This document shows positions 18,713-26,929 of a stretch of DNA of 64,000 bases, in pieces. The stretch's first letter is position 1; each line of letters starts with the position of its first letter. The DNA is from Parvibaculum sp045863935 (lineage in GTDB: Bacteria; Pseudomonadota; Alphaproteobacteria; Parvibaculales; Parvibaculaceae). Location: positions 1-64,000 of the forward strand of contig NZ_BTVP01000005.1 of the NCBI RefSeq assembly GCF_045863935.1, written 5' to 3'. A program made the position numbers and the translations under genes. The notes below the pieces were generated by a model, which was not told where the DNA came from, ran no database searches, and saw nothing but the letters and a program-made list of their open reading frames with translations.

Positions 18713-20464
18713 TCAGTCCGCCGCAGCGGGAATCCGCGCACCCTCCGGCCGCCTTTGCGCCCCGCGCACCAGCTTGCCTTTCAACGCGCCTGTCGGCTCC
18801 CCGTTCCGGAACGAAACCGTGCCAGAAACGATGCTTGCCGTATAGCCGTCCGTCTTCTGGATGAGGCGCTTTCCGCCCGCCGGCAGGTCGTTGACGATAT
18901 GGGGCGAATAGAGCGTGAGCCTGTCGAAATCGATCACGTTCACATCCGCCTTCATGCCGGGCGCGAGAATGCCCCGGTCGCCGAGCCCGACCAGCGCGGC
19001 GTTGCGGCCCGTCAGCCCATGCACCAGCCATTCGAGCGGCAGCTTGCGCCCCCTTGTCCGGTCGCGGCCCCAATGAGTGAGCAGCGTCGTCGGGAAGCTC
19101 GCATCGCAGATGATGCCGCAATGCGCGCCGCCATCCGAAAGGCCGAAGGCCGTGTTCGGATGGGTGAGCATGGTCTCGACATCGGCGAGGCTGCCGCAGT
19201 GATAATTCATCAGCGGGAAATAGAGGAGCGCCCGTCCGTCGCGCTCCAGCATCCAGTCGAGCACGACCTCGCGGGGGTTCTTGCCCGTGGCGTCGGCAAC
19301 GGCCTTGGCGCTTTCCTCCGGCGACGGTTCGTAATTCGGCGTCTCGCCCAGCGAAAACATCTTGTGATAGGCGGTGCAGATCATCTCGATGATCTCGCCC
19401 GCCGGATATTGGGGCTCTTCGGCGAGCAGCTTCGTCCGGAACTCGGGATCGCGCAGCGCCTTCAATTGCCGGTCGAGCGGCGCGCCCCAGATCTGCCGGA
19501 AGGTCTGGTGCATGATGAAGGGATTGAGCGAGGCGGTGAGCCCCAGCAGCAGCCCCGTCGCGCGCGGCGGCACCTGGCCGCGGATCGGCAGCCCGTCCGC
19601 ATTGGCCGCCGCGATATTGTCGAGCACGCGCTTCCACACGGTCGGCCAGCGGTCATCCTGTTCGATGGTGATGGACATGGGCCGGCCCGAAAGCTCCACC
19701 ATGCCGCGCAGCATCGCGAATTCGGCGTCGGTATCCTTGAAGTCGGCGATGAGCTGCAGCACGCCCTTGCCGGCCTTGCCCATGGCGCGCGCGATGCCGT
19801 GCAGCTCTTGCGCTTCGGCTCTCAGCGTCGGCGTCGAGCCGCCCTTCACGTCTTTATGTTTCACCGTGCGCGAGGTGGAAAAGCCGAGTGCGCCCGCTTC
19901 CAGCGCTTCGACAACGAGGCGGCCCATCTCCGCCGTCTCCGCCTCGGTGGCGGGCTCGAGCGCAGGCGCGCGTGTCCCCATCACATAGGCGCGCACGGCG
20001 GCATGCGGCACCTGCAAGCCCACGTCGAGCGCGAGCGGCGAGGCTTCGACCGCGTCCATATATTGCGCGAAGCTCTCCCAGTTCCACTTGATGCCTTCGG
20101 CAAGCGCCGTACCCGGAATATCTTCCACGCCTTCCATCAGCCCGAGCAGCCATTCGCGTTGCTCCGGCTTGCAGGGCGCGAAGCCGACGCCGCAATTGCC
20201 CATGATGGCGGTGGTCACGCCGTGAAAGGTCGAGGGCTGGAGATAGGGATCCCAGGTCACCTGCCCGTCATAATGCGTGTGCACGTCGACAAAGCCCGGC
20301 GTCACGATCTGCCCGCGCGCGTCGATCTCCTCGCGGCCCGATCCCGAAACCTTGCCGACCTCGGAGATGACGCCATTGTCGATGGCCACATCCGCCTCGA
20401 CGGGCGCCGCGCCCGTCCCGTCGAAAACGGTCCCGCCGCGGATCACGATGTCATGGCTGCTCAT
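18713..20464 (-). CDS. amidohydrolase, N-acyl-D-amino-acid deacylase family (copy 1)
   Basis: A 583-residue metal-dependent amidohydrolase. The N-terminal strand is IVIRGGTVFDGTG; metal-binding HTHYDGQ near residues 67-73; GNCGVGFAP near 96-104 contains the conserved Cys of D-aminoacylases; LSDGGAHCG near 443-451 holds the Asp near the metal site. The C-terminus (GMKADVNVIDFDRL, YTASIVSG, PTGALKGKLVRG) closes the composite beta-sandwich. The family removes acyl groups from N-acyl-D-amino acids, although many environmental members have unknown amide substrates. A second closely similar copy lies at 31679-33418. The ATG at 20464 follows GGGAGGGAG. It is divergent from the mobile mystery pair. 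Confidence 0.87.
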   Translation of the reverse strand: MSSHDIVIRGGTVFDGTGAAPVEADVAIDNGVISEVGKVSGSGREEIDARGQIVTPGFVDVHTHYDGQVTWDPYLQPSTFHGVTTAIMGNCGVGFAPCKPEQREWLLGLMEGVEDIPGTALAEGIKWNWESFAQYMDAVEASPLALDVGLQVPHAAVRAYVMGTRAPALEPATEAETAEMGRLVVEALEAGALGFSTSRTVKHKDVKGGSTPTLRAEAQELHGIARAMGKAGKGVLQLIADFKDTDAEFAMLRGMVELSGRPMSITIEQDDRWPTVWKRVLDNIAAANADGLPIRGQVPPRATGLLLGLTASLNPFIMHQTFRQIWGAPLDRQLKALRDPEFRTKLLAEEPQYPAGEIIEMICTAYHKMFSLGETPNYEPSPEESAKAVADATGKNPREVVLDWMLERDGRALLYFPLMNYHCGSLADVETMLTHPNTAFGLSDGGAHCGIICDASFPTTLLTHWGRDRTRGRKLPLEWLVHGLTGRNAALVGLGDRGILAPGMKADVNVIDFDRLTLYSPHIVNDLPAGGKRLIQKTDGYTASIVSGTVSFRNGEPTGALKGKLVRGAQRRPEGARIPAAAD

Positions 20465-20586
20465 GGGTCTCCCTCCCGGAATGCTCTGAATGGCGTTTGG
20501 AGGGAGAATAGCGGAAAGGGCGGGCTCTCGACACAGGATTGCGAGGCCAGAGGCGTCGTGACAAGCCGCCAAAAGGTAAATACATA

Positions 20587-20661
20587 AGTTGACAAACTTG
20601 GGCTAAATGTATAGTTATAGCTACCCAAACTTGAAAATAAGTCAATATATAAATTTACATC
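20587..20661 (+). promoter_or_regulatory. AT-rich promoter/operator of the mobile mystery A/B genes
   Basis: A markedly AT-rich stretch in a GC-rich window. TTGACA at 20589-20594 resembles a -35 box and TATAGT at 20610-20615 a -10 box (15-bp spacing, short). The octamer CAAACTTG occurs twice as a direct repeat (20593-20600 and 20626-20633), once overlapping the -35 box and once just after the -10 box. That is the geometry expected of an autorepressor operator for the adjacent HTH gene. No Shine-Dalgarno precedes the ATG at 20662. Confidence 0.55.
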
Positions 20662-21126
20662 ATGTCCATGAAACGCCTCGCCGCCACACAATATCGCGCC
20701 ATTGCCGGCCGCGCCGCGCCGCTCTCGCAGTTGGTCATGCCGGGCGAAGGCTGGATCGCGACCATTCGCAAGGCGCTCGGCATGTCGGGCGCGGAACTCG
20801 GCCGCCGTCTCGGCGTCACCCGCGCCCGCGTCTCGCAGGCCGAACGCGCCGAGCGCGAAGGCGGCATCACGCTGAAGGCGATGGAACAATTCGCCGAAGC
20901 GATGGGCTGCCGCTTCGTCTACGCCATCGTGCCGCCGGAAGGCCGGGTCGAAAGCCTCGTCGCCGCGCAAGCGCGCCGCAAGGCCGAAGCGCTGGTCGCG
21001 CGCGCGAGCGCGCACATGGTGCTGGAGCGTCAGGCCTTGCCGGAAAAGAAGAACCGGGCGGAAGTGGAGCGCCTCGCGCGCGAATTGATGGAAGACATGC
21101 CGCCCGATTTCTGGACCGGCGAATGA
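20662..21126 (+). CDS. mobile mystery protein A (HTH regulator)
   Basis: A 154-residue protein with a Cro/C1-type helix-turn-helix near residues 36-75 (IRKALGMSGAELGRRLGVTRARVSQAERAEREGGITLKAMEQFAEAMGCRFVYAIVP). This is the conserved core of the 'mobile mystery protein A' family. It probably represses its own operon and acts as the antitoxin-like partner of the Fic protein encoded next, with which it shares a 4-base ATGA overlap. The C-terminal part is helical and charged. Two ATGs (20662, 20668) are possible; neither has a ribosome site. The pair occurs sporadically among genomes, which suggests lateral transfer, and the AT-rich promoter fits that. Confidence 0.82.
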   Translation: MSMKRLAATQYRAIAGRAAPLSQLVMPGEGWIATIRKALGMSGAELGRRLGVTRARVSQAERAEREGGITLKAMEQFAEAMGCRFVYAIVPPEGRVESLVAAQARRKAEALVARASAHMVLERQALPEKKNRAEVERLARELMEDMPPDFWTGE

Positions 21127-21716
21127 CAAACGCCTTCGATGAGCCAGACGGCGCCACGCCGCTTGATCCGGACGAGCGCGAAGGCTTGCGCTTTCCTCAC
21201 GTCACGACGCGCGGCGAACTCAACGAGCTGGAACAGGCCAATATTCAGAACGGCTTGCTCTGGCTCGGCCGCCGCCGCAAGGGCGATGTGCTGAGCGAAA
21301 GCTTCATGCGCGAACTGCACCGCCGCTTGTTCGGCGAAGTGTGGAGTTGGGCAGGGCAGTTTCGTCGCACGGAAAAGAACATCGGTGTCGATCCGCTTGT
21401 CATCGCGATCGAATTGCGCAAGCTCCTCGACGATGCGCGTTACTGGGCGGCGAATGGAACGTACCAGCCCCCCGAAGCCGCCGCCCGTTTCCATCACCGG
21501 CTGGTCGCCATCCATCTCTTCGCCAATGGAAATGGGCGCCACGCGCGCATCGCCACCGATATCTATCTGGAGGAATGTCTGGGCCACCCTCGCATCGACT
21601 GGGCGGAGGGACACGGCCTCGAACACGCGAACAGCCGCCGCGATGCCTACATCTCGGCCTTGAGGGCGGCGGATGGCGGCGAGTACGGGCCGCTGTTGCG
21701 CTTCGTGGCTGCCTAG
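21123..21716 (+). CDS. mobile mystery protein B, Fic/DOC family
   Basis: A 197-residue Fic-domain protein. The active-site motif is HLFANGNGRHAR (about residues 138-149), a variant of HPFx(D/E)GNGR with Leu in place of Pro and Asn in place of the acidic residue; the catalytic His is kept. The N-terminal half (ELNELEQANIQNGLLWLG; RELHRRLFGEVWSWAGQFR) is typical of the 'mobile mystery protein B' family. Fic enzymes transfer AMP or other nucleotides to proteins; the target here is unknown. Start overlaps the partner gene stop (ATGA). It converges on the enoyl-CoA hydratase gene with an 18-bp gap. Confidence 0.85.
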   Translation: MTNAFDEPDGATPLDPDEREGLRFPHVTTRGELNELEQANIQNGLLWLGRRRKGDVLSESFMRELHRRLFGEVWSWAGQFRRTEKNIGVDPLVIAIELRKLLDDARYWAANGTYQPPEAAARFHHRLVAIHLFANGNGRHARIATDIYLEECLGHPRIDWAEGHGLEHANSRRDAYISALRAADGGEYGPLLRFVAA

Positions 21717-21734
21717 CGGAACGGCCGTCTTGGA

Positions 21735-22526
21735 CTAAGACGTCTGCTGCTTCCCCCGGCTCTGAATCCCCGCGCGGCGTTCGGCGATGGCGTCTGGCGT
21801 TACGGCCTTGTTGGCGGCGTTCGAGACTTTCCGCTCCGTCTTCAATCCCTCGCCGAAGCTTTCCGCAAAGCCGTCATCGATCAGCTTCTTGTAGGCGGGC
21901 AGGCATTCCGGCACGACCGACAGCATGTCGTCTGCGAGCTTGCGCGCCACCGGCAGCAATTCTTCCGCCGTCACCACGCGATTGATCATGCCCCAGTCTT
22001 CCGCCTGCTGCGCGCTGAGGAAATTGCCCGTGAGCGAGAGTTCCTTCGCGCGGTAGATGCCGATGGCGCGCGAGAGTTTCTGGCTCAGCCCCCAGCCCGG
22101 CAGGATGCCGACGCGCGCATGCGTATCGGCGAAGCGCGCATTCTCCGAACAGATGAGAACGTCGCAGGCGAGCGCCAGCTCGAAACCACCCGTGATCGCA
22201 ACGCCGTTGATCGCGCCGATGACGGGGCCGGAAAACTGGCCGATGGAGGTCACTGGGTCCTTGTCGCCGACGGTCGCATTGACGCCGCCCCCGCCGACCG
22301 CACCAGCATCGCTACCGAGTTCCTTCAGGTCGAGCCCCGCGCAGAAGGCCTTGCCCGCGCCGGTCAGGATCGCGACGCGAACGTCCGGGTCCGCCTCCAG
22401 CGCCTCGAAGGTTTCGGCAATTGCGAGCCGCAGGTCGCGCGACAGCGCATTCATCGCGCCCGGCCGGTTGAGCGTCACGGTCGCGATGGCGCCTGATTTT
22501 TTGACGAGGATGACGGGTTCGGACAT
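21735..22526 (-). CDS. enoyl-CoA hydratase/isomerase family protein
   Basis: A 263-residue crotonase-fold enzyme. The first strand pattern is ATVTLNRPGAMNALS (residues 14-28). The oxyanion-hole segment FCAGLDLKEL is near 61-70 and the second, GPVIGAINGVAITGGFELALACD, near 100-122. In the position of the catalytic Glu pair, ARVGILPGWGLSQKLSRAIG keeps Gly/Pro residues, so true hydratase activity is not assured. It probably acts in fatty acid beta-oxidation or a related CoA-thioester pathway in the cytoplasm. The ribosome site is GGAGAG upstream of 22526. No strong operon context. Confidence 0.87.
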   Translation of the reverse strand: MSEPVILVKKSGAIATVTLNRPGAMNALSRDLRLAIAETFEALEADPDVRVAILTGAGKAFCAGLDLKELGSDAGAVGGGGVNATVGDKDPVTSIGQFSGPVIGAINGVAITGGFELALACDVLICSENARFADTHARVGILPGWGLSQKLSRAIGIYRAKELSLTGNFLSAQQAEDWGMINRVVTAEELLPVARKLADDMLSVVPECLPAYKKLIDDGFAESFGEGLKTERKVSNAANKAVTPDAIAERRAGIQSRGKQQTS

Positions 22527-22613
22527 GGGGTCTCTCCGTTTGGCGTGAATGGCTTTGCCGCCGTTCTATCGGGATTGGGAAGAGGGGGCAAACTCATCGC
22601 CCTTATCTTAAAT

Positions 22614-22712
22614 CGTCATGACCCGCTTTATGCGGGTCATCCACGTCTTTCTTTTGTAGCCAAAGGCGTGGATGGCCCGCCAATAAAGTCAAAGAAGGGC
22701 CGGGCCATGACG
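22614..22712. repeat. intergenic palindromic element
   Basis: A nested palindrome between the DUF819 and enoyl-CoA hydratase genes. The outer arms are CGTCATG (22614-22620) and CATGACG (22706-22712). An inner hairpin ACCCGC-TTTAT-GCGGGT occupies 22621-22637. Further arms ATCCACG (22639-22645) and CGTGGAT (22667-22673) flank a small loop. The mosaic structure is like REP-type mobile intergenic repeats of GC-rich Proteobacteria; other copies would have to be found in the genome to prove it. Confidence 0.6.
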
Positions 22713-22728
22713 CGGAAGGAGAAAAGGT

Positions 22729-23871
22729 TCACCCCAGCCACTGCGCCAGCGCCACCCCCGCGAAATTCGCCACCGCATAGCCGAGCACGCCGAGCATGAC
22801 GCCGGGCGTCACCAGCGCGCGCCAGCGCCGTCCCGCCGCCATGGCGGCTGCCGTCGCCGGGCCGACCGCGACCGCATTGGAAATGACGAGCGCCTCGGCA
22901 AGGTCGATCCGGAAGAGCTTCGCGCCTGCGAGCACGACGGCGAGATGCACGGCGGCCATGACGAAGACGAAGCCGAAGATCGGAAGCGCCGTCTCGACCA
23001 TCAGCACAACGTCCGCCGCCGCGCCGATCACGCCGAAAAACACATACATGAAGAACATGCCGAGATCGAAGCCGCCATGCAGCCGCGCCATCTGGCGCGG
23101 GAAAAGATTGGCGACGAGAAGCGCCGCGATGGTGACGAAGAGCACGCCGTATTTCGGAATGCCGAGAAGCGCCGCCACCTCGAAGCCGACGAAGCAGCAG
23201 GCGGCGGAAAGGAACAGCAGCAGCGCCAGCGCGCCCATGTCGAGCGTGGGCTTTTCCTCTTCGTCCTCATGCGCGTGATGTTCCTCTTCCGCTTCGATGA
23301 TCGCGGATGGAATGAGCCGCGTGAGGAGTTTCCATCCCGGCAGCACGAGCAGCAGCGCGATGAAGAAGGTCGCCATCACATTGTCGGCCGCCGCCGTCGC
23401 CGCGGTCAGCGCGCCGTTGTCGCTCAGCCCCGTCGCCTGGGAAACGGCGGCGAAATTCATCGACCCGCCGATCCAGCTCGCGCCCAGCGCCCCGGCAACG
23501 AGATGCCCCTGCGGGCCCATGTCGATCAGCGCGAAGCCAACGAGCACGCCCGCAATCGTGCCGATGACGGCAATGACGAAAGCGAGAAGCATCATGCCGC
23601 TTTCCGGCAGGATCTTTTTCAGGTCCGCCTTGAACAGCAGCAGCGGAATGGCGAGCGGCACCGCATAGCCCCACACCATGTCGTGGAAATCGGACGCGAA
23701 AGGCACGATGCGCAGGTTCGCCGCCAGCGTGCCCGCGAGGATCGTCAGGATCACGCCGGATATCCATTGCCCGAGCCGCGTCCGCTCCGACCAGAAGCCG
23801 AAGGCCGCGAGCCCGAGAAACGCGAACAGGAGGCCGAATGTGTTGTCGGCGGAAATGAGCGGCAGGGTCAT
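22729..23871 (-). CDS. DUF819 family membrane protein
   Basis: A 380-residue integral membrane protein with about ten hydrophobic segments split by a cytoplasmic or periplasmic loop rich in His, Glu and Asp (EAEEEHHAHEDEEEKP, residues 200-215), a possible metal-binding stretch. The repeated patterns GASWIGGSMNFAAVSQATG (about 131-149) and ALVISNAVAVGPATAAAMAAG (about 331-351) are typical of DUF819, which resembles inverted-repeat transporters of the sodium/anion type. The substrate is unknown. Single gene on the minus strand. Confidence 0.85.
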   Translation of the reverse strand: MTLPLISADNTFGLLFAFLGLAAFGFWSERTRLGQWISGVILTILAGTLAANLRIVPFASDFHDMVWGYAVPLAIPLLLFKADLKKILPESGMMLLAFVIAVIGTIAGVLVGFALIDMGPQGHLVAGALGASWIGGSMNFAAVSQATGLSDNGALTAATAAADNVMATFFIALLLVLPGWKLLTRLIPSAIIEAEEEHHAHEDEEEKPTLDMGALALLLFLSAACCFVGFEVAALLGIPKYGVLFVTIAALLVANLFPRQMARLHGGFDLGMFFMYVFFGVIGAAADVVLMVETALPIFGFVFVMAAVHLAVVLAGAKLFRIDLAEALVISNAVAVGPATAAAMAAGRRWRALVTPGVMLGVLGYAVANFAGVALAQWLG

Positions 23872-23965
23872 GTTTTTCTTGTTCCGCGTTGAAGAGCGAT
23901 GGCGCCCATCATGCGGCGGAGCGAGAAGAACGCAAGCGGCTTTCCCGCCTCGCCCGGCGCGCGGA

Positions 23966-25027
23966 TCAGAGCGCGAAGTTCACCGAGACCGAGCCGAACT
24001 GGTCGGGCTTTGCCTGCCCCTCGAATTCGCGGCTCCGGAAGACATGCGTGAAGGCGACGCGCGTATCCCACAACACGAACACGGCGCCGAGCTTCGCGTC
24101 ATAGACGAAGTGCTTCTTCTCGATGCTCGCGCTCTCGCGGAACGTGTTGCCGTCGAGGAAAATGTCGCGCGCGACACCGCGGCCCTCGACGCCCGCGAAG
24201 AGATAGCAGTTGCAGCCCGCCGCCGACGGCTCGAACCATTCCGATCCGCCGACGCCGGGATAGATGCGCGTCGGGCCGAAATCGTCCGGCAGCGAGAAGC
24301 CCAGGCGGAACGTGCCGCCGAGCCCCGCATAGGTCTGCACATTGCCGAGCGAGATGATCGTGTAGGGAATGAAGTCCGTTTGCAGGCCGGCGAGCTTCGG
24401 CGTCTCGAACGTGGAACTCCGCCACGCCCGCTCGAAGCTCAGATTGATCCCCACCTCGTCCTGGATCTGGTTGTCCCATCCGTTTGCTTCGTCGGCGCCG
24501 ATGAGGTCGTGCCAGTTGTTCTGCACGAACTCGCCCTGCGCGGCGGGGCCGACGACACCGAGATCGAGCTTCCACTGGTCCTGCCAGGCCTCGCCCGTGA
24601 TGCTGCTCGCGCGCACGCTCTGCAACGAGAAGGTCGTGTGCAGCCAGGCGGCATAGGGCCGGTCGTCCGGCTGGGGAAGCGTGGTCTTTGTATCGTCGGG
24701 CGTGAAGATCGCGTGCCCGAGCGCAATGCCGATGCGCTGGCTCTTCTTGTCGAAGTTGCCGGTCGGAAAGAGCAGCGAATAGACCGGCGGCGAGGAAAGA
24801 TCGGCAAGCCAGGAGGGTAGCCCCGTCTGCGGCCGCGAAAGCCACGCCGCCTGCAAACCGTTGGTATAATGCCGGTCGGTATTCGCGAAATTGGCGAAGA
24901 GGTCGTTTTCCACCTGCAAGGTGAGAAACTCCCTGTCGCCGCCGGCGAACTGCTGCGCCTGCGCTTGTTGCGTCCAGCCGCATGTCGTGAGGCCGAGCAG
25001 GAAGGCGGCCGCAAGTTGAAATCTCAT
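23966..25027 (-). CDS. LpxR-like lipid A deacylase family protein
   Basis: A 353-residue predicted outer-membrane beta-barrel. Signal peptide residues 1-25 (ending AQAQ). The motif VENDLFANFANTDRHYTNG (39-57) is the signature of LpxR/DUF2219 proteins, where the Asn-Asp pair (N41, D42) helps bind calcium in the active site. A later FVQNNWHDLIG segment probably holds the catalytic His. It ends with an aromatic-hydrophobic C-terminus (VSVNFAL) as outer-membrane proteins do. LpxR removes the 3'-acyloxyacyl chain of lipid A. Whether this alphaproteobacterial member does so is inference. Confidence 0.82.
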   Translation of the reverse strand: MRFQLAAAFLLGLTTCGWTQQAQAQQFAGGDREFLTLQVENDLFANFANTDRHYTNGLQAAWLSRPQTGLPSWLADLSSPPVYSLLFPTGNFDKKSQRIGIALGHAIFTPDDTKTTLPQPDDRPYAAWLHTTFSLQSVRASSITGEAWQDQWKLDLGVVGPAAQGEFVQNNWHDLIGADEANGWDNQIQDEVGINLSFERAWRSSTFETPKLAGLQTDFIPYTIISLGNVQTYAGLGGTFRLGFSLPDDFGPTRIYPGVGGSEWFEPSAAGCNCYLFAGVEGRGVARDIFLDGNTFRESASIEKKHFVYDAKLGAVFVLWDTRVAFTHVFRSREFEGQAKPDQFGSVSVNFAL

Positions 25028-25191
25028 TCGCCGGGGAATCCTTTGGAGAAAATACGGACCGAAACTACGCGAATGGCTTGACGCGGGGGAGTCCTCGCCT
25101 GTCCAATATCACGTTAAAAACCATGAACGGAAATTGCGTACCAAAAAAGGCGCCAGCAAGGCGCGTACAAAAATCAACGGAGGGCGGAGGA

Positions 25192-26766
25192 ATGTCAGTG
25201 GTGGATGCGGAGTGGACGCGCGAAGAGGCGGCGGCTGCCGGAATGGTACTTGCCTGGCATGCGGCCCAGGCGCCGGATCGTCCGGCTGTCGTCTCGGAAG
25301 CGGGCAACCGCAGCTATGGCGAGTTGAATGCACAGGCGAACCGGCTGGTGCGGGCGCTGCGCCGCGTCGGCCTCAAGGCGGGCGACGCCGTCGCGCTCAT
25401 GTGCTCCAACAGGCCCGAATTCGTGGAAACGATTGCCGCCTGCCAGCGCGGCGGCTTCCGCATGACGCCGGTCAACTGGCACCTCAAGGGATCGGAAGTC
25501 GGCTACATCGTCGAAAACTGCGAGGCGAAGGCCTTTATCGCCGATGCGCGCTTCGCGGCAAGCGCGGTCGAGGCGGCGGCAATGGCGCCCGCGCTGATGG
25601 CGAAACTCGCCGTCGGTGGGCCGATCGACGGCTTCTCGTCCTATGACGAGGCGCTCGCGGCGGAGGAGGGAAGCAATCTCGCCGACCCCGTCCTCGGCAC
25701 GCAGATGATGTACACCTCCGGCACCACCGGTCATCCCAAGGGCGTCTTCCGCAAGCAGGCGGCGCCCGTCTCGCCCCTCCTCGTGAAGCTCACCGAGACG
25801 GCGGCCTTCCGCGAGGGCGATCTCGCGCTCGTCACCGGACCCCTCTATCACGCCGCGCCGCTGGCGCTGAACCTTTCCTTCCCGCTCAACGCAGGCGTCG
25901 GCTGCGTGCTCATGGACAAGTGGGATGCGGAGGAAACGCTCCGCCTCGTCGCGGAGCTTGGCATCACGCACACGCATGTCGTGCCCACCATGCTGCACCG
26001 GATGCTCCAGCTCCCCGAGGAAACGAAGGCCAAATACGACACGTCATCCCTGCGCTGGATTTTGCATGGCGCCGCGCCTTGCCCCGTCCACGTGAAGGAA
26101 GGATCGATCGACTGGTTCGGCCCCGTCGTCTTCGAATATTACGCGGCGACGGAAGGCGGCGGCATCTTCATCGACAGCCATGAGTTTCCGAAAAAGAAGG
26201 GAAGCGTCGGCAAACCGCTGCCGGGCGTCGTCGTCGAAATCCACGACGAGGATGGAAAGCCGTTGCCGGCAAACACCGTCGGCACCGTCTATTTCCAGGC
26301 GCCGGAGCAGGGCCGCTTCGAATATTTCAAGGCCCCGGAGAAAACCGAGGGCGCCTATCGCGGCGATTTCTACACCATGGGCGACATGGGCTATATCGAC
26401 GAGGACGGCTTCCTCTTCCTCACCGGCCGCAGCGCCGAGGTCATCATTTCCGGCGGCGTGAACATCTATCCCGCCGAGATCGACCAGGAAGTGCTGAAAC
26501 ATCCAGCCGTGGCCGATGCCGCCGCCGTCGGCGTGCCCAACGAGGAATGGGGCGAGGAGGTGAAGCTCGTCGTCGAGCTGAACGAGGGTTACCGGCCGGA
26601 CGAGGATATGGCGAAGGAACTTCTCGCCTTCGCCGCCGGCAAACTGCCGGGCTATCAGCGTCCGCGTTCCGTCGATTTCGTGACCGAGCTTCCGCGCATG
26701 CCGAGCGGAAAGGTCCTCCGCCGCACCATCCGCGATGCCTACTGGCAAGGCGACAAGAAGATTTGA
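25192..26766 (+). CDS. acyl-CoA synthetase (AMP-forming)
   Basis: A 524-residue adenylate-forming ligase. ATP motif YTSGTTGHPKG near residues 173-183, YYAATEGGG near 319-327, TMGDMGYIDEDGFLFLTGR near 395-413, SGGVNIYPAEID near 419-430, and catalytic-lysine motif PRMPSGKVLRR near 505-515. It resembles FadD-type enzymes used for fatty acids, bile acids or aromatic side chains. The start at 25192 follows AGGGCGGAGGA; a longer upstream reading lacks a ribosome site. It precedes a Bcr/CflA exporter gene, with a palindromic repeat between them, so cotranscription is doubtful. Confidence 0.9.
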   Translation: MSVVDAEWTREEAAAAGMVLAWHAAQAPDRPAVVSEAGNRSYGELNAQANRLVRALRRVGLKAGDAVALMCSNRPEFVETIAACQRGGFRMTPVNWHLKGSEVGYIVENCEAKAFIADARFAASAVEAAAMAPALMAKLAVGGPIDGFSSYDEALAAEEGSNLADPVLGTQMMYTSGTTGHPKGVFRKQAAPVSPLLVKLTETAAFREGDLALVTGPLYHAAPLALNLSFPLNAGVGCVLMDKWDAEETLRLVAELGITHTHVVPTMLHRMLQLPEETKAKYDTSSLRWILHGAAPCPVHVKEGSIDWFGPVVFEYYAATEGGGIFIDSHEFPKKKGSVGKPLPGVVVEIHDEDGKPLPANTVGTVYFQAPEQGRFEYFKAPEKTEGAYRGDFYTMGDMGYIDEDGFLFLTGRSAEVIISGGVNIYPAEIDQEVLKHPAVADAAAVGVPNEEWGEEVKLVVELNEGYRPDEDMAKELLAFAAGKLPGYQRPRSVDFVTELPRMPSGKVLRRTIRDAYWQGDKKI

Positions 26767-26801
26767 AACGCGACTTCTCGCGGCTGACTGTCATTGCTCT
26801 T

Positions 26802-26857
26802 CCCACCCTCCCCTCGGGGAGGGTCAAAGGGCTGCAAGCCGTTTGGGGCGGGGGTGG
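26802..26857. repeat. intergenic GC-rich palindromic element
   Basis: Arms CCCACC (26802-26807) and GGGTGG (26852-26857) enclose an inner hairpin CCTCCCC-TC-GGGGAGG and a stretch GGGCTGCAAGCC. This CCCTCCCC...GGGTGGGG type of intergenic repeat is widespread in GC-rich alphaproteobacteria. It lies between the acyl-CoA synthetase stop and the exporter start and could act as a terminator. Confidence 0.55.
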
Positions 26858-26929
26858 CTTTCCGGTTATGTCCTGCACCTCGGATGGATTCCGCGGCGCG
26901 GGACATGACGCATATAGGTTGCCTCTATT

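Noticed and set aside
18704..18717. FNR-like TTGACTTTAATCAG
   Set aside because: Two mismatches to the palindrome, and it overlaps the end of the amidohydrolase gene, so it is not in a promoter position.
15946..18864. Plus-strand open frame of about 972 codons
   Set aside because: Antisense to the GH17-GT2 glucan synthase gene, which has clear catalytic motifs; shadow.
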